The notes under the pieces: generated by a model
Database searches by the model: none
Seen by the model: the letters and a program-made list of their open reading frames with translations, nothing else
What the model was told of the DNA's origin: nothing
NCBI GenBank assembly: GCA_024291935.2
Contig: CM044322.1
Coordinates: 66,331,405 to 66,395,404 of the forward strand
Reading direction: 5' to 3'
Source of the DNA: Okapia johnstoni
Lineage: Eukaryota > Chordata > Mammalia > Artiodactyla > Giraffidae
DNA: 64,000 nucleotides
Program-made: the position numbers and the translations under genes
Shown: positions 32,584-43,697 of the stretch, piece after piece
Numbering within the stretch: position 1 is the first letter of the stretch
How the letters are laid out: the number at the start of each line of letters is the position of its first letter

Positions 32584-35500
32584 TGCCTTGAGAACTCCAT
32601 GAACAGTATGAAAAGACTAAAAGATAGGACACTGAAAGATGAACTCCCCAGGTCGGTAGGTGCCCAATATGTTACTGGAGATTAGTGGAGAAATAACTCC
32701 AGAAAGAATGAAGGGATGTAGCCAAAACAAAAACAACAACCAGTTGTGGATGGGACTGGTGATAGAAGCAAGGTTTGATGCTTTAAGAGCAATATTGCAT
32801 AGGAACCTGGAATGTTAGGTACATGAAACAGGCAAATTGGAAGTGGTCAAATAGGAGATGACAAGAGTGAACGTCAACATTCTAGGAATCAGCGAACTAA
32901 GATGAACTAGAATGGGTGAATTTAAATCAGATGACCATTATATCTACTACTGTGGGCTGGGATCCCTTAGAAGAAATGGAGTAGCAATCATAGTCAACAA
33001 GAGTCCGAAATGGAGTACTTGGATGCAATCTCAAAAATGACAAAATGATCTCTGTTTATTTCCAAGGCAAACCATTCAATATCACAGTAATCCATGTCTA
33101 TGCCCCGACCAGGAATGGTGAAGAAGCTGAACAGTTCTATGAAGACCTACAAGACCTTCTAGAACTAACACCCAAAAAAGATGTCCTTTTCATTATAGGG
33201 AACTGGAATGCAAAAGTAGGAAGTCAAGAAACACCTGGAGTAACAAGCAAATTCGGCCTTGGAGTACAGAATGAAGCAGCGCAAAGGCTAATAGAGTTTT
33301 GCCAAGAGAACGCACTGGTCATAGCAAACACCCTCTTCCAACAACAGAAGAGAAGACTCTACACATGGACATCACTGCAGGCAGAGATGGAGAAGCTCTA
33401 TACGGTCAGGAAAAACAAGACCAGGAGCTCACTGTGGCTCAGATCATGAACTCCTTATTGCCAAATTCAGACTGAAATTGAAGAAAGAGGAGAAAACCAC
33501 TAGACCATTCAGGTATGACCTAAATCAAATCCCTTATGACTATATAGTGGAAGTGAGAAATAGATTTAAGGGACTAGATCTGATAAACAGATTGCCTGGT
33601 GAACTATGGATGGTGGTTCGTGACATTGTACAGGAGACAGGAATCAAGACCATCCCCAAGAAAAAGAAATGCAAAAAAGCAAAATGGCTGCCAGTGAAGG
33701 CCCTAAATAGCTGTGAAAAGAAGGGAAGTGAAAAGAAAAGGAGAAAAGGAAAGATATACCTATTTGAATGCAGATTTCCAAAGAATAGCAAGGAGAGATA
33801 AGAAAGCCTTCTTCAGCGATCAGTGCAAAGAAATAGAGGAAAACAATAGAATGGGAAAGACTAGAGATCTCTCCAAGAAAATTAGAGATAATAAGGGAAC
33901 ATTCCATGCAAAGATGGACTCAATAAAGGACAGAAATGATATGGACCTAATAGAAGCAGAAGATATTAAGAAGAGGTGAAAAAAAAAAAGAAGAGGTGGC
34001 AAGAATACAAAGAAGAACTGTACAAAAAGACCTTCACTACCCAGATAATCATGATGGTATGATCACTCACCTAGAGCCAGACATCTTGGAATGTGAATTC
34101 ATGTGGGCCTTAGGGGAGCATCACTAGGAACAAAGGTAGTGGAGGTGATGGTATTCCAGTTGACCTATTTCAAATACTGAAAGATAATGCTGTCAAAGTG
34201 CTGTACTCAATATGCCAGCAAATTTGGTAAACTCAGCAGTGGCCACAGGGCTGGAAAAGGTCAGTTTTCATTCTAATCCCAAAGAAAGGCAATGCCAAAG
34301 AATGCTCAAACTACCACACAATTGCACTCATCTCACACGCTAGTAAAGTAATGCTCAAAATTCTCCAAGCCAGCCTTCAGCAATATGTGAACCATGAACT
34401 TCCAGATGTTCAAGCTGGTTTTAGAAAAGGCAGAGGAACCAGTGATCAAATTGCCTACATCTTCTGGATCATCGAAAAAGCAAGAGAGTTCCAGAAAAAC
34501 ATCTATTTTTGCTTTATTGACTATGCCAAAGCCTTTGACTGTATGGATCATAATAAACTGGAAAATTCTGAAAGAGATGGGAATACCAGACCACCTGACC
34601 TGCCTCCTGAGAAATCTGTATGCAGGTCAGGAAGCAACAGTTAGAACTGGACATGGAACAACAGACTGGTTGCAAATAGGGATAGGAGTAAGTCAAGGCT
34701 GTATGTTGTCACCCTGCTTATTTAACTTATATGCAGAGTATATCATGAGAAACTCTGGGCTGGAGGAATCACAAGCTGGAACCAAGATTACCAGGAGAAA
34801 TATCAATTACCTCAGATATGCAGATGACACCAACCTTATGGCAGAAAGTGAAGAAGAACTAAAAAGCCTCCGGATGAAAGTGAAAGAGGAGAGTAGAAAA
34901 GTTGGCTTAAAGCTCAACATTCAGAAAACTAAGATCATGGCATCTGGTCCCATCACTTTATGGCAAATAGATGGGGAAACAGTGGAAAGAGTGGCTGATT
35001 TTATTTTTCTTGGCTCTAAAATCACTGCAGATGTTGATTGCAGCCATGAAATTAAAAGACGTTTACTCCTTGGAAGGAAAGTTATGACCAACCTAGATAG
35101 CATATCAAAAAAGCAGAGACATTACTTTGCCAACAAAGGTCTGTCTAGCCAAGGTGATGGTTTTTCCAGTGGTCATATATGAATGTGAGAATTTGACTAA
35201 AAGAAATCTGAGCACTGAAGAATTGATGCTTTTGAACTGTGGTGTTGGAGAAGACTCTTGAGAGTCCCTTGGACTGCAAGGAGATCCAACCAGTCCATCC
35301 TAAAGGAGATCATTCCTGGGTGTTCATTGGAAGGACTGATGTTGAAGCTGAAACTCCAGTACTTTGGCCACCTGATGCGAAGGGCTGACTCATTGGAAAA
35401 GACCCTGATGCTGGGAAAGATTGAGGGCAGGAGAAGAAGGGGACGACAGAGGATGAGATGGCTGGATGGCATCACCGACTTGATGGGCATGGGTTTGGGT

Positions 35501-35604
35501 GGACTCCGGCAGTTGGTGATGGACAGGGAGGCCTGGTGTTCTGTGATTCACGGGGTCGCAAAGAGTCAGACATGACTGTGCAACTGAAATGAACTGAACT
35601 GGAC
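32584..35604 (+). mobile_element. Near-complete BovB (RTE-type LINE), inactivated
   Basis: This 3.0-kb element is inserted in the older BovB. Domain order is as in RTE LINEs: an apurinic-type endonuclease at 33045-33449 (frame with 'VIHVYAPTRNGEEAEQFY' and 'FIIGNWNAKVG'), a linker, then reverse transcriptase from about 34100 (frame 34394-35182) with 'VSQGCMLSPCLFNLYAEY' and catalytic YADD at 34817-34828, and the C-terminal region to 35575. In the endonuclease the residue before WNAKVG is Asn where an Asp is usual for this motif, and around 33375 the sequence appears shortened by about 40 bp. Reading frame is broken many times. The 3' end is 'ctgaaatgaactgaactgga'. Flanks tgtattct / tgtactct look like the target duplication. 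Confidence 0.95.
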
Positions 35605-36125
35605 TGTACTCTGGATATAAATTAAATAAGCAGAGTGACAATGTACAGTCTTCATACACTCCTTTCTCATTTTGAAATCAGTCTGTTTTTCCATGTTCAG
35701 TTCTAACTGTTGCTTCTCGACCTGCATACAGATTTCTCAGGATGCAGATCAGGTGGTCTGTTATTCCCTTCTCTTTAAGACTTTTCCACAGTTTGTTGTG
35801 ATCCACACAGTCACAGACTTTGGCGTATTCAATAAAGAAAAAGTAGATTCTTTTTTTTCCAGAACTCTCTTGCTTTTTTGATGATCCATTGGCAATTTAT
35901 TGTCTAGTTCCTCTGCCTTTTCTAAGTTCCGCCTGTGAATCTGCAAGTTCCCAGTTCATGTACTGTTGAAGCCTGAATTGGAGAATTTTGAGCATTACTT
36001 TGCTAGCATGTGAGATGAATGCAATTGTGTGGTAGTTTGAAGATTCTTTGCTATTGCCTTTCTTTGGGATTGGAATGAAAACTGATCTTTCTAATCCTTC
36101 TACTCTCTGCTTCTCTGAATTTTCC
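35605..36125 (-). mobile_element. Older BovB (minus), right part
   Basis: Continuation of 32319-32583 after the insertion: 'ataaattaaataagcagagt', 'ttccacagtttgttgtgatc', 'gagaattttgagcattactt', 'attgtgtggtagtttgaaga'. It ends around 36125 at the border with L1. Confidence 0.9.
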
Positions 36126-36127
36126 TT

Positions 36128-36603
36128 AGGATATCTCAGGTATTTGTCCTTCTGTGACTAGCTTATTTCACTCTTACCAGTATCTTCCACCTTCATTCGT
36201 ATTGCTGCAAATGATAAGATATCCTTCATTTTTAAACACTGAAACACATTCCAGTATATGTATACACAGCATTTTCTTTTTTGATTTATCTTCCCATGGA
36301 CTCTGTGCAGTTTTTCTATCTTGATTGTTGTGTACAAAGTAGCAATGGATATGAGACCTTAGATATCTCCCAGACATTCTCGTTTTATTTCCTTTCAACC
36401 TAGACTCAAAAGAGTGGTTCCTGGATCTTACGTTCTCAATAATTTTTGAAAGACTTCCAAACTGTCCTACAATGGCTATGCTATTTTTCATTCCTACCAA
36501 CAGGGCACAAAATTTCCACTTCTCTACTTCCTTGCCAACATCTGTTATTTTCTTGATATCTCTTTTTGTCTTGGCTTCCATTTCACTGATACTTAGTGAT
36601 GCT
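36128..36603 (-). mobile_element. L1 antisense, left part
   Basis: Antisense L1 3'-end words: 'attgctgcaaatgataagat', 'attcctaccaacagggcaca', 'cttgccaacatctgttattt'. A SINE interrupts it at about 36604. Confidence 0.75.
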
Positions 36604-36752
36604 GGGGCTTCCCTGGTGGCTGAGATGGTAAAGCATCTGCCTGCAATGAGGGAGACCTGGGTTCAGTTCCTGGGTCAGGAAGATCCCCTGGAGAAGGAAA
36701 TGACAACTCACTCCAATACTCTTGCCTGGAAAATTCCATGGATGGAGGCACA
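36604..36752 (+). mobile_element. Bov-tA-type SINE, 3'-truncated
   Basis: 'gcttccctggtggctgagat', 'gacctgggttcagttcctgg', 'actcttgcctggaaaattcc'. It stops after 'atggatggag' without the BovA terminal part. Confidence 0.88.
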
Positions 36753-37460
36753 CATTTCCTATGCATATTGATCACTTCTATGTCTTCTATGAAGTAATGT
36801 CTATTGAAGCTTTTTACACATTTTTTAAAGTCAGTTATTTGCCTGCTGTTGTTTTGAAGTTTAGTTGTAGTAGTTGCTTATTTACTTTGGATATTGCCCC
36901 CTTATTCAGATACAAAGTTTGCAGATATTTTCTCTCATTCTATAGGTTGCCTTTCTCTTGATTGCTGAGGAGAGTATCCTTCCTTCACTTGGTGATTTTA
37001 GAACCTTTGCAAAGATCATTTGGCCACACATGTGACAATTTATTCAAGATTCCCTCCTTATGATTCACTGGTCTCTCTGCTTATTTTGTTGCTGGTAGAA
37101 CACCATTTTGACTGTTGTGGCATTCTTATCTGTTTTGAATTCAGGAAGCCTGAAGCCCCCATTGTTGTTTTTTTCTCTTAAGACTATTTTCTCTGGGTTT
37201 CTTTTGGGTTACATAAATCTTAGTATTTTGGAATTTTTTTTTCCATTTCAATAAAAATGACATGGGATTTTGTGAGTGGTTTCAATATATATGTACCTCA
37301 CTTTTAGGAGTATAGGAAGGTCAACAACACTAAATATTCCAGTCTATGAATATGGTATGTCATTCCAATTACTTGTCTCTTCTTTCTTTCAAAAGTGTTC
37401 TATGGTTTTCAGTGCACAAATCTTTCACTTCCTAAGGGGCTTTTTGTGTTGCCTTGCTTG
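36753..37460 (-). mobile_element. L1 antisense, right part (in duplication copy 1)
   Basis: Continues the antisense L1 ('tttgcagatattttctctca', 'attgctgaggagagtatcct', 'gaatatggtatgtcattcca'). Its right portion is homologous to 39190-39745, because both belong to a tandem duplication. Confidence 0.75.
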
Positions 37461-39170
37461 GGACCTCTAGAGTCAGGGATGGGAAAGGTGGGCTCATGAA
37501 GACGGTGACTGCCCCTTTCCTCCCCTCTGTACCTACTCTTTGGTTACTTGTAATACAGGTGTGTAGGGCTAGGCCCTTCACCTCTGCCTACAAGTGAGCC
37601 ACCTATTGGGAATTTGCTTTGAGTTTGAGTGTTTACCTTACTACTGGAATGTACACAAGCACACTCCCAATGCCTGGCCTGGGTTCAAGAGCCCCAGGTA
37701 TACCTACATATGAATGATCTTATTAGGCCATAAAATTGTCTGGAATAAAGAAAACCAGAACAGGCAATTAGCTGCCTTTTCCTTGTCTTTGGAGCTCTTA
37801 GAACTGAAATTTCCAGTGTAGTAGCCATGAGTTAGATCTGCCTATCTATAATTAACATATTTCAAACAATAATTAGCTTGTTATATAAAAATATCACAAA
37901 AACCACACAATTGTTTGATCACACTAGCCATATTTAAAGTGTGTCCATAAGTGTTGGAAGTTAGCTTCATAAGCTTGAAGGTTAGAGCTATATTGGGCCT
38001 GTAGAAGTGTAAGGTTGAACGATGATTCTCTTCACATCTGTCTTTCATGTAAATTTTGCAACTGTGATCACCATCTTGTTGAAGGGCTCTGACTCCACAA
38101 ACACAGGGGAGGTCTGTGAACCCGGAGGGAAGACCAGGGAGATGCTGTGTGAGCCAACTGGAAGAGAGATGGGTGGGTCAACTTGTATAATAACTGTATT
38201 ATTGCTCAAGGTTGTCTTTCTGCAGATGGCTTCTTGGAAAGTGTTAGCAGCAGTGATGCGGAAGAAAATGCAGGTAGTGAACAACTCTCAGGTGGGACTT
38301 AGAGGGAGAGGGTTCCAGGACCACACGGGTTACACCTGCTTTTTGGAGATGCAAGAGGTTGAATATAAACTGAGGAAGAAGAAGGTCATATTTGTAGAAT
38401 TGTGATTTGTTCTTTTCATATTTTAATGATATAATAGAGCTATGTGTCCATGTGCTTTATTATTTACTTATAGTCATCTCCTTTTGCTTTTCCATTTAGA
38501 AATGTCCTTTCTCATAGACTACTACTTCCTTGTCCTTTCACTGCCAAATGTGAAAGATTGGCTTCTGGTTAGTACCTACAGGGTATTATGGACAGGGGCT
38601 TTGGCTTCATGTTTAAATTCTCCTATGATGGCCACATCCTTGTGGGCACAAAATTCTCACAGTCACTTGACACTAGAGACCAAATTCTTGCAGTGAGTGT
38701 CAAGTAGTGGATGAGATGTGAACTCTCTCCCTCTGCATTTTCAGGGTGTGTGGCTTCCCCTCATGTTTGTCCCCAATGTTTACTCCTTGTATGAAAGGTG
38801 CTCTCAGGGTTGGATGAATCAAAGCTCACGTGCTCTGGCGTCCCTGCCTGGGCTGAGTCTCCTGGAGCTCATCTCAGCACCACACCTCCCCAAGGATGCT
38901 GTGCTGAAGGTGCTTCCACGTGAGAGCAGTTCATGTCCAGCTGCCCCTAGAGACCAGCATGGCTGCAGATTATAGAAACTGTGAAGGGGCCACTGGCTTT
39001 CTTTACACATTTGCTCGTGAAGCCATGCTGACCTGGTCTCCTGGGGCTGACCAGACCTAGGTCAGAGACTCAGAGCAGCAGGAGTCAGGGTCATTACTCC
39101 TTAGAACCCAGTGTTTCATCCAGACAAAAGCTCCAAATGGTTTTGATCATCATCTTTGCACACTCGTCAA
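36830..39170 (+). repeat. Tandem duplication, copy 1 (carries live exon d)
   Basis: Homologous to 39180-42260. The order L1 antisense, spacer with 'ggtgggctcatgaagacg', 'gggcctgtagaagtg', exon d, the block 'atattttaatgatataatag', and the GC-richer block 'tgcctgggctgagtctcctg' is the same in both copies. Identity is clearly reduced, so the duplication is old. Confidence 0.8.
38226..38291 (+). CDS. Candidate exon d (66 nt)
   Basis: The acceptor is 'aggttgtctttctgcag' and the donor gtggga after CTCTCAG. It is symmetrical (phase 1 in and out) and adds 22 codons, reading GFLESVSSSDAEENAGSEQ and on: very acidic and Ser-rich. The entry phase fits b5, and the exit phase fits exon e (43076). A disabled duplicate lies at about 41431. 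Ser/Asp/Glu-rich stretches of this type occur in many nuclear proteins. That is not enough to name it. Confidence 0.45.
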
Positions 39171-39189
39171 CTTGTTTTTGTTTTTTTGT

Positions 39190-39745
39190 GTTTTTTTTTT
39201 TTTACCTTTTTTATTTGTTTTGCATTTGGGTTGTGGTATTTTCCTATATATTGTGAGTATGAGCTCCTTATCTGATATATTATTTGTAATTTTTTGTGGG
39301 TTATCTTTTCATCCTACTGATTGTTGAAGAGACAACCGTTTCCCTATTTTGTTGTCTTAGAAAATTGGTGAATTTCGTTTGACTGTGTATCCTTGAGTTT
39401 ACTTGGGGGTCTTTATTCTGATATTTAGGGCTATGAATCTGTTTCTATGTCAGTATCATACAGCTTTGATTCCTATATCTTTGAAATGTGTTCTGAAATC
39501 AGGAGGTGAGAAACTGATCTTTGTTATCATTTTGTCTATTTGGAGTCCTTAGTGGTTCCATATATATTTTTGGACTTGTTTTTTCTATTTCTTTGAAAAT
39601 GACATTAATATTTTGATTGGTGCTGCAATGAATTTTTACCTAGTTTTGGATAGTGTAGAAATGTCAGCAGTACTAAGTCTCCAGTCTATGAGCATGATAT
39701 GTCTTCTCAATTCCGTGTGCCTTGTTTCACTCTCTCAGCGTGGTG
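39190..39745 (-). mobile_element. L1 antisense in duplication copy 2
   Basis: 'tttgcatttgggttgtggta', 'gggttatcttttcatcctac', 'tatgtcagtatcatacagct' are antisense L1 ORF2 words. It shares its right end with 36753-37460. Confidence 0.75.
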
Positions 39746-40511
39746 TGTAGTGTTCAGCGTGTTGATCATGTCTCTCTGAAGGCCCTGTGTCCCTTCGTCC
39801 CTGATCTCAGTCAGTGGTGGAGGGATGGGCTCATGAGGAGACGCAGTGTCTCTTCCTCCCTCCTCACCTCTTCTCTGATGATGTTCAGCACAGGTGCCCT
39901 GTGCCCTGTGTCCATACCTGTCCCCTCAAGTGGAACATCTGTTGGGAATTCCTCTAAGATCTGGGTGTTGACATTGCTGTTTCAGTGTCCCAAAGGCTCA
40001 TGAGTACCTGGGATGTGTGCATGAGCCCAGGAAATACCTACAAATGAATCATCAAATCAGAACAGCCAAATCCTCTGCAGAAGCTGTTGGGCTACACTTC
40101 ACAGGCCTGAAAGTCCTGTACTTGCCTGGATTTGAGACCAAAGAAAGATCCTGGAGTCCACAGAGATATCAGAGGGTTTAACAGATGGGATATTTTACAT
40201 GTCTGAAGTAAAAGTTCCTGGGGAGTTACCCATTGTGGATAGCAGGTGACAGGCAGAACACAGCAGCTGCAGAAATTTTCACTCTGGGGGGATAGGGAGT
40301 CTACCAGTTACAGGGGGAATTAACAGCAGATTGGCTCATTAGTTACATTGGTTACCATGGAAACTAGTAGAGGGCAACATCCCTCTCTTAGCCCCTCAGG
40401 CTAAATACTTTCATACTTTGTTAATCTATCAGCAAACAGCCATCTTGAAAAGGCCAGAAAATGCGAAGGGAATAAACAAGAGAGGGGTGGTAACATCCTG
40501 TATATATATTC
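39746..40511. other. Spacer of duplication copy 2
   Basis: Paralogous to about 37440-37930. It holds a 93-codon frame (39722-40003) with no motif and no splice support. Composition is more GC-rich than average. Confidence 0.45.
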
Positions 40512-40722
40512 ATACATGCTCAATCACTCAGTTGTATCCAACTCTTTGCAATCCCATGGACTATATCCCAACGGGCTCCTCTGTCCATGGTATTATCCAG
40601 ATAAGAATATTGAGGTGGATTGCCATTTCCTCCTCCAAAGCATCATCCCAATGCAGGGATTGAACCCTTGTCTCCTGCATTGGTAGGCAGATTCTTTACC
40701 ATTGAGCCACCTGGGAAGCCCT
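40512..40722 (-). mobile_element. Bov-tA-type SINE, antisense
   Basis: 'caatcactcagttgtatcca', 'ctcctctgtccatggtatta', 'gattgaacccttgtctcctg' and 'gagccacctgggaagcccta'. Not present in copy 1, so it is younger than the duplication. Confidence 0.9.
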
Positions 40723-40827
40723 ACACCCTCCTTTGTACCAAAGTCTCCTGGTATTCCAAAAACTGTTCTGCCATAATCTATCAGAAGTATATGAACAAGT
40801 GGTACTGATCTCAAGACTCATGAAATC

Positions 40828-41031
40828 TTCCCTGGTGGTTCAGATGGTGAATAATTCACCTGCAATGAAACAGACTGGGTTAGAAACCTGAGTCAGGAGG
40901 ATCCCCTGAAGAAGGCATCGACTGCCCACTCCAGTATTCTTGCCTGGAGAATTCTATGACCGAGGGGCCTGGCAGGTTATGGTCCATGGGGGTCTCAAAT
41001 TGTCAAACATGACTGAGTGAATAAGCATGAA
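40828..41031 (+). mobile_element. Bov-tA-type SINE
   Basis: 'cttccctggtggttcagatg', 'cagtattcttgcctggagaa', 'atggtccatgggggtctcaa'. Sense orientation. Also absent from copy 1. Confidence 0.88.
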
Positions 41032-41430
41032 CACATATATAAACATATATAGTGGTTGTTGTGTTTTACAGTGTGGTAGCCACTAGCCAGATGTGACTGT
41101 CATAATTTGCTTAAAAGCATGTTTTGCATGTGTCAAAAACAATTGGAATTTCAGGTTGGTTAGCATGAAGGTGACAGCTCTAATGGGCCTGTAGAAGTGA
41201 GAGGTTGAAAATTGACTCTTTCAGCATCTCTGTCTTTAGGTTTCCACCTGAGATTAGTGTCTTATTGAAGGGCTTTGACTGCATAGAGCACAGATGACTG
41301 CCTTCTGCTATCCACAGTGGGGTGTCTCTTCAGGACCTTGGGAAAAAGATCAAGGTGATGCTGTGAGAGCCAGCAGCAGAAGTTGGTGGGTCACTCATTC
41401 TAATCACCTTGTTGCTCATGGTTGTGTTTC

Positions 41431-41496
41431 TATGGAATGTATTGTGGAGAGTATTTGATGCAGTGTTGAAGAAATAGGCAGGAAAGAACATTCAGT
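41431..41496 (+). pseudogene. Dead duplicate of exon d
   Basis: Aligns with exon d and its flanks ('gttgtgtttct' before, 'gggagaggtctcctggaac' after). The acceptor AG is lost ('tttctatgg' where copy 1 has 'tttctgcag'). The shared frame contains TAG ('gaagaaatag'), and the donor GT has become GA. Confidence 0.6.
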
Positions 41497-42260
41497 TGAG
41501 ATCTGATGGGAGAGGTCTCCTGGAACTTTACGGTTAAACACTCTGCTTGGAGGCTAAGGAAGGAGAACATGAAATTAGGAAGAAGGAAATGTGTGTAGAA
41601 TTCTGATTTACTCTTTTCATATTTTAATGATATGATAGAGAAATTTTGTCTTGGACTTACATTGTGCTCTGTTTATAATCATCTTTTCTTGCTTTGTCCT
41701 TCAAAGATTATTTTTCCTATAAAAGCTGCTCTTTCCTGCTTCTGTCACTGACTAGTATGGAAGCTTGGTCTCTGGTCAGCACATCTAGGGTATTGTGCAC
41801 TGCAGACTGTTTTCTATTGCACATTTAACTATGATGGCCATATCCTAGTGGGCACAAAATTCTCATTGTCACTTGATACTGGAGACTCTGTCCTCTCAGG
41901 ACTTGTGGCTTTCTCTCATGTTTGCCTTCATTGTTATTTCTTCATGTAAAACTCACTCCTAGGGGTGGATGTGTCACAGAACACAGGCTGTGGGTCCCTG
42001 CCTGGGCTTGGTCTCCTGGAGCTCATCTCAGCCTCCGCACCAACCAAGGCTGATGTGCTGAAGGTGCTTCCGTGTGAGAGGTCCATGTCCAGCTACTCTT
42101 AGAGACCCTCCATGGCTGCAAATTCTAGAATCTGTGAAGGGGCCACTGGGCTTCTTCACACACTTGCTTTCACAGCCCTGCTGACCTAGTCTCCTGGGAT
42201 TGAGCAATCCCAGTGTAGCAGGTCCCGGGATCATTGCTCCTCTCAGAACCCACTGCTCCA

Positions 42261-43075
42261 TCCAGACAGTCCTGCCCCTTCTCCCCAGTCCCAGGCCTGC
42301 CCCATCCTCTGTCCTTTCCTTACATCTTCCCAGGTCTCATCCCTCCAATTTTCCAAGTCTCAGGGCTAACCTGGAAGCTACCAGATGTTTATGGAGGACC
42401 CTTGTCACATCATTCTGGGTAAATGAAATTGGAAGTGTTTGCCTCTGTCCTCTCTAAGGGTCTGGTAAACTGAAGGTGTTGCTGTGAGCATTAAGTATCT
42501 CCCAAGTAACTAAAGTCACCCCAGGCAATGGGAGAGTGTCTGTTATATGAAATTTTTATCCTTCCTTCCCCCAGGGCACAAAACACTCTCAGGTCCATGC
42601 CAGGTCCTCCCTGGGAGGGATGGATTGTTTAATTAAATCATGGGCTAATTGGAGACTGTGGCCATACACCATGGTCTTTCTTCCAATGTGCCCACGTTGG
42701 AGAACTCTAGGATTGGTGGAGCTTCAAGGAGGAAGGAAAGGAACAGTGACCAGAGGAGAGAAATGAGGAAGGAAGTAGAGAGGAAGCAGCCAGAGAAGGG
42801 GAAAGGAAGTTCGTTGGCAGAGATGCATGGAGACAGTGACTGCCTGGAGGAGGAACGGATTGACACAGCCTCATTCCTGGTCACAAGTAGAAAAGTTGAG
42901 GGTGGCACCAGGATGCTGGAGGTCAGAGACCCACTTTTTCATTGCAGAGGTGAAACTCTGAGGCCCTGGGAGGTCCTTGAGGCAAGGACACCAGGGGTCC
43001 CAACTCCAGGCTGTAAGGAGCACCAGAGACCCCGGTCACATCCTGACTCTAAACCTCCCCTTTGCTTTCCCACAG
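42261..43075. other. Intron candidate with a long open frame
   Basis: Between the duplicated block and exon e. A plus frame is open from 42649 through exon e to 43269 (206 codons), with a Lys/Glu/Arg-rich middle. I see no acceptor or promoter that would make this upstream part coding. GC-rich purine-biased sequence explains much of the openness. Confidence 0.35.
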
Positions 43076-43161
43076 CCTCTCCACACGACTGCTGCCCTCA
43101 GACACCAGATGACTACATGGCAGATAATGAAGATTCAGAGAAGGAGACAAAGAATACTGAG
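43076..43161 (+). CDS. Candidate exon e (86 nt)
   Basis: The acceptor is 'cctttgctttcccacag' with a strong pyrimidine tract; the donor gtcatt after GAG is weak. Phase 1 in, phase 0 out. It reads SPHDCCPQTPDDYMADNEDS and nine further codons ending in Glu, so it is acidic with a Cys pair. Entry fits exon d and exit fits exon f. The same frame stays open well beyond both splice sites, so boundaries rest on the splice motifs only. Confidence 0.4.
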
Positions 43162-43570
43162 GTCATTTATTTCTTCTTTCATATCTTTCAAAAATTTTCT
43201 CTTTCTCTCATCCATAGACTCTTCCTTGTAACCCTTCCTTATGTCTTCTTTTCAACTCTTTTTGATTAACCTTCTGGAGGACCTGGTCTCTTGTAGGCAC
43301 TTAGGGTCCTGGAAGCTTATATAAAATATTTGAAATCTGTCTGCAGCTCTCTTCCCCCATTTTCTTAACATAGCCCTGGCTCCTGACCTCATGTCTGCAC
43401 CCTTGAACCTGGGTTTGTCACCATGAGTGGCCTGAACAGGAATTTAGGCTGGAGTCAGCAGGTCTGGGCCCACCAGCTCAAGGACCCCCATGAAGTTTGC
43501 ACTGCCCTGAGCTACTCCATATGGCTGCTTTCCTGTCCTGGGACCAGCCTGATTGATCTCTTCCTTCTAG

Positions 43571-43697
43571 ATGTCAGAAAACTCTCTGGTTGTTTTCTTG
43601 GGGAAGGCTTTTGGAGATGGCAATGATGATGATAAAGAAAGCCAGAAAGAGCAAGAGTGAACGTGGGACCTGGGGTGAAAAGTTGAGGCAGACAAGG
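43571..43697 (+). CDS. Candidate terminal coding exon f, stop at 43658-43660
   Basis: The acceptor is 'tctcttccttctag' and the donor gtaagt. In phase 0, which is the exit phase of exon e, it gives 29 codons ending GDGNDDDKESQKEQE and then TGA. The remaining 37 nt before the donor would be 3' UTR. A stop more than about 30 nt before a last junction is not unusual, but more than 50 nt often triggers decay; here it is 37 nt. Alternatively the exon belongs to another frame, but phase 1 meets TGA within 20 codons. Confidence 0.35.

Larger units (their letters stand above)
39180..42260 (+). repeat. Tandem duplication, copy 2 (dead exon d)
   Basis: Paralogue of 36830-39170, with two extra SINEs at 40512-41031. 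It begins with the antisense L1 piece and ends with the 'gcctgggcttggtctcctgg' to 'catccagacag' block, matching 38850-39125. Confidence 0.8.

Noticed and set aside
34394..35182. 262-codon frame that could look like a host gene
   Set aside because: It is BovB reverse transcriptase with the YADD box, inside a complete-looking LINE with a target duplication.
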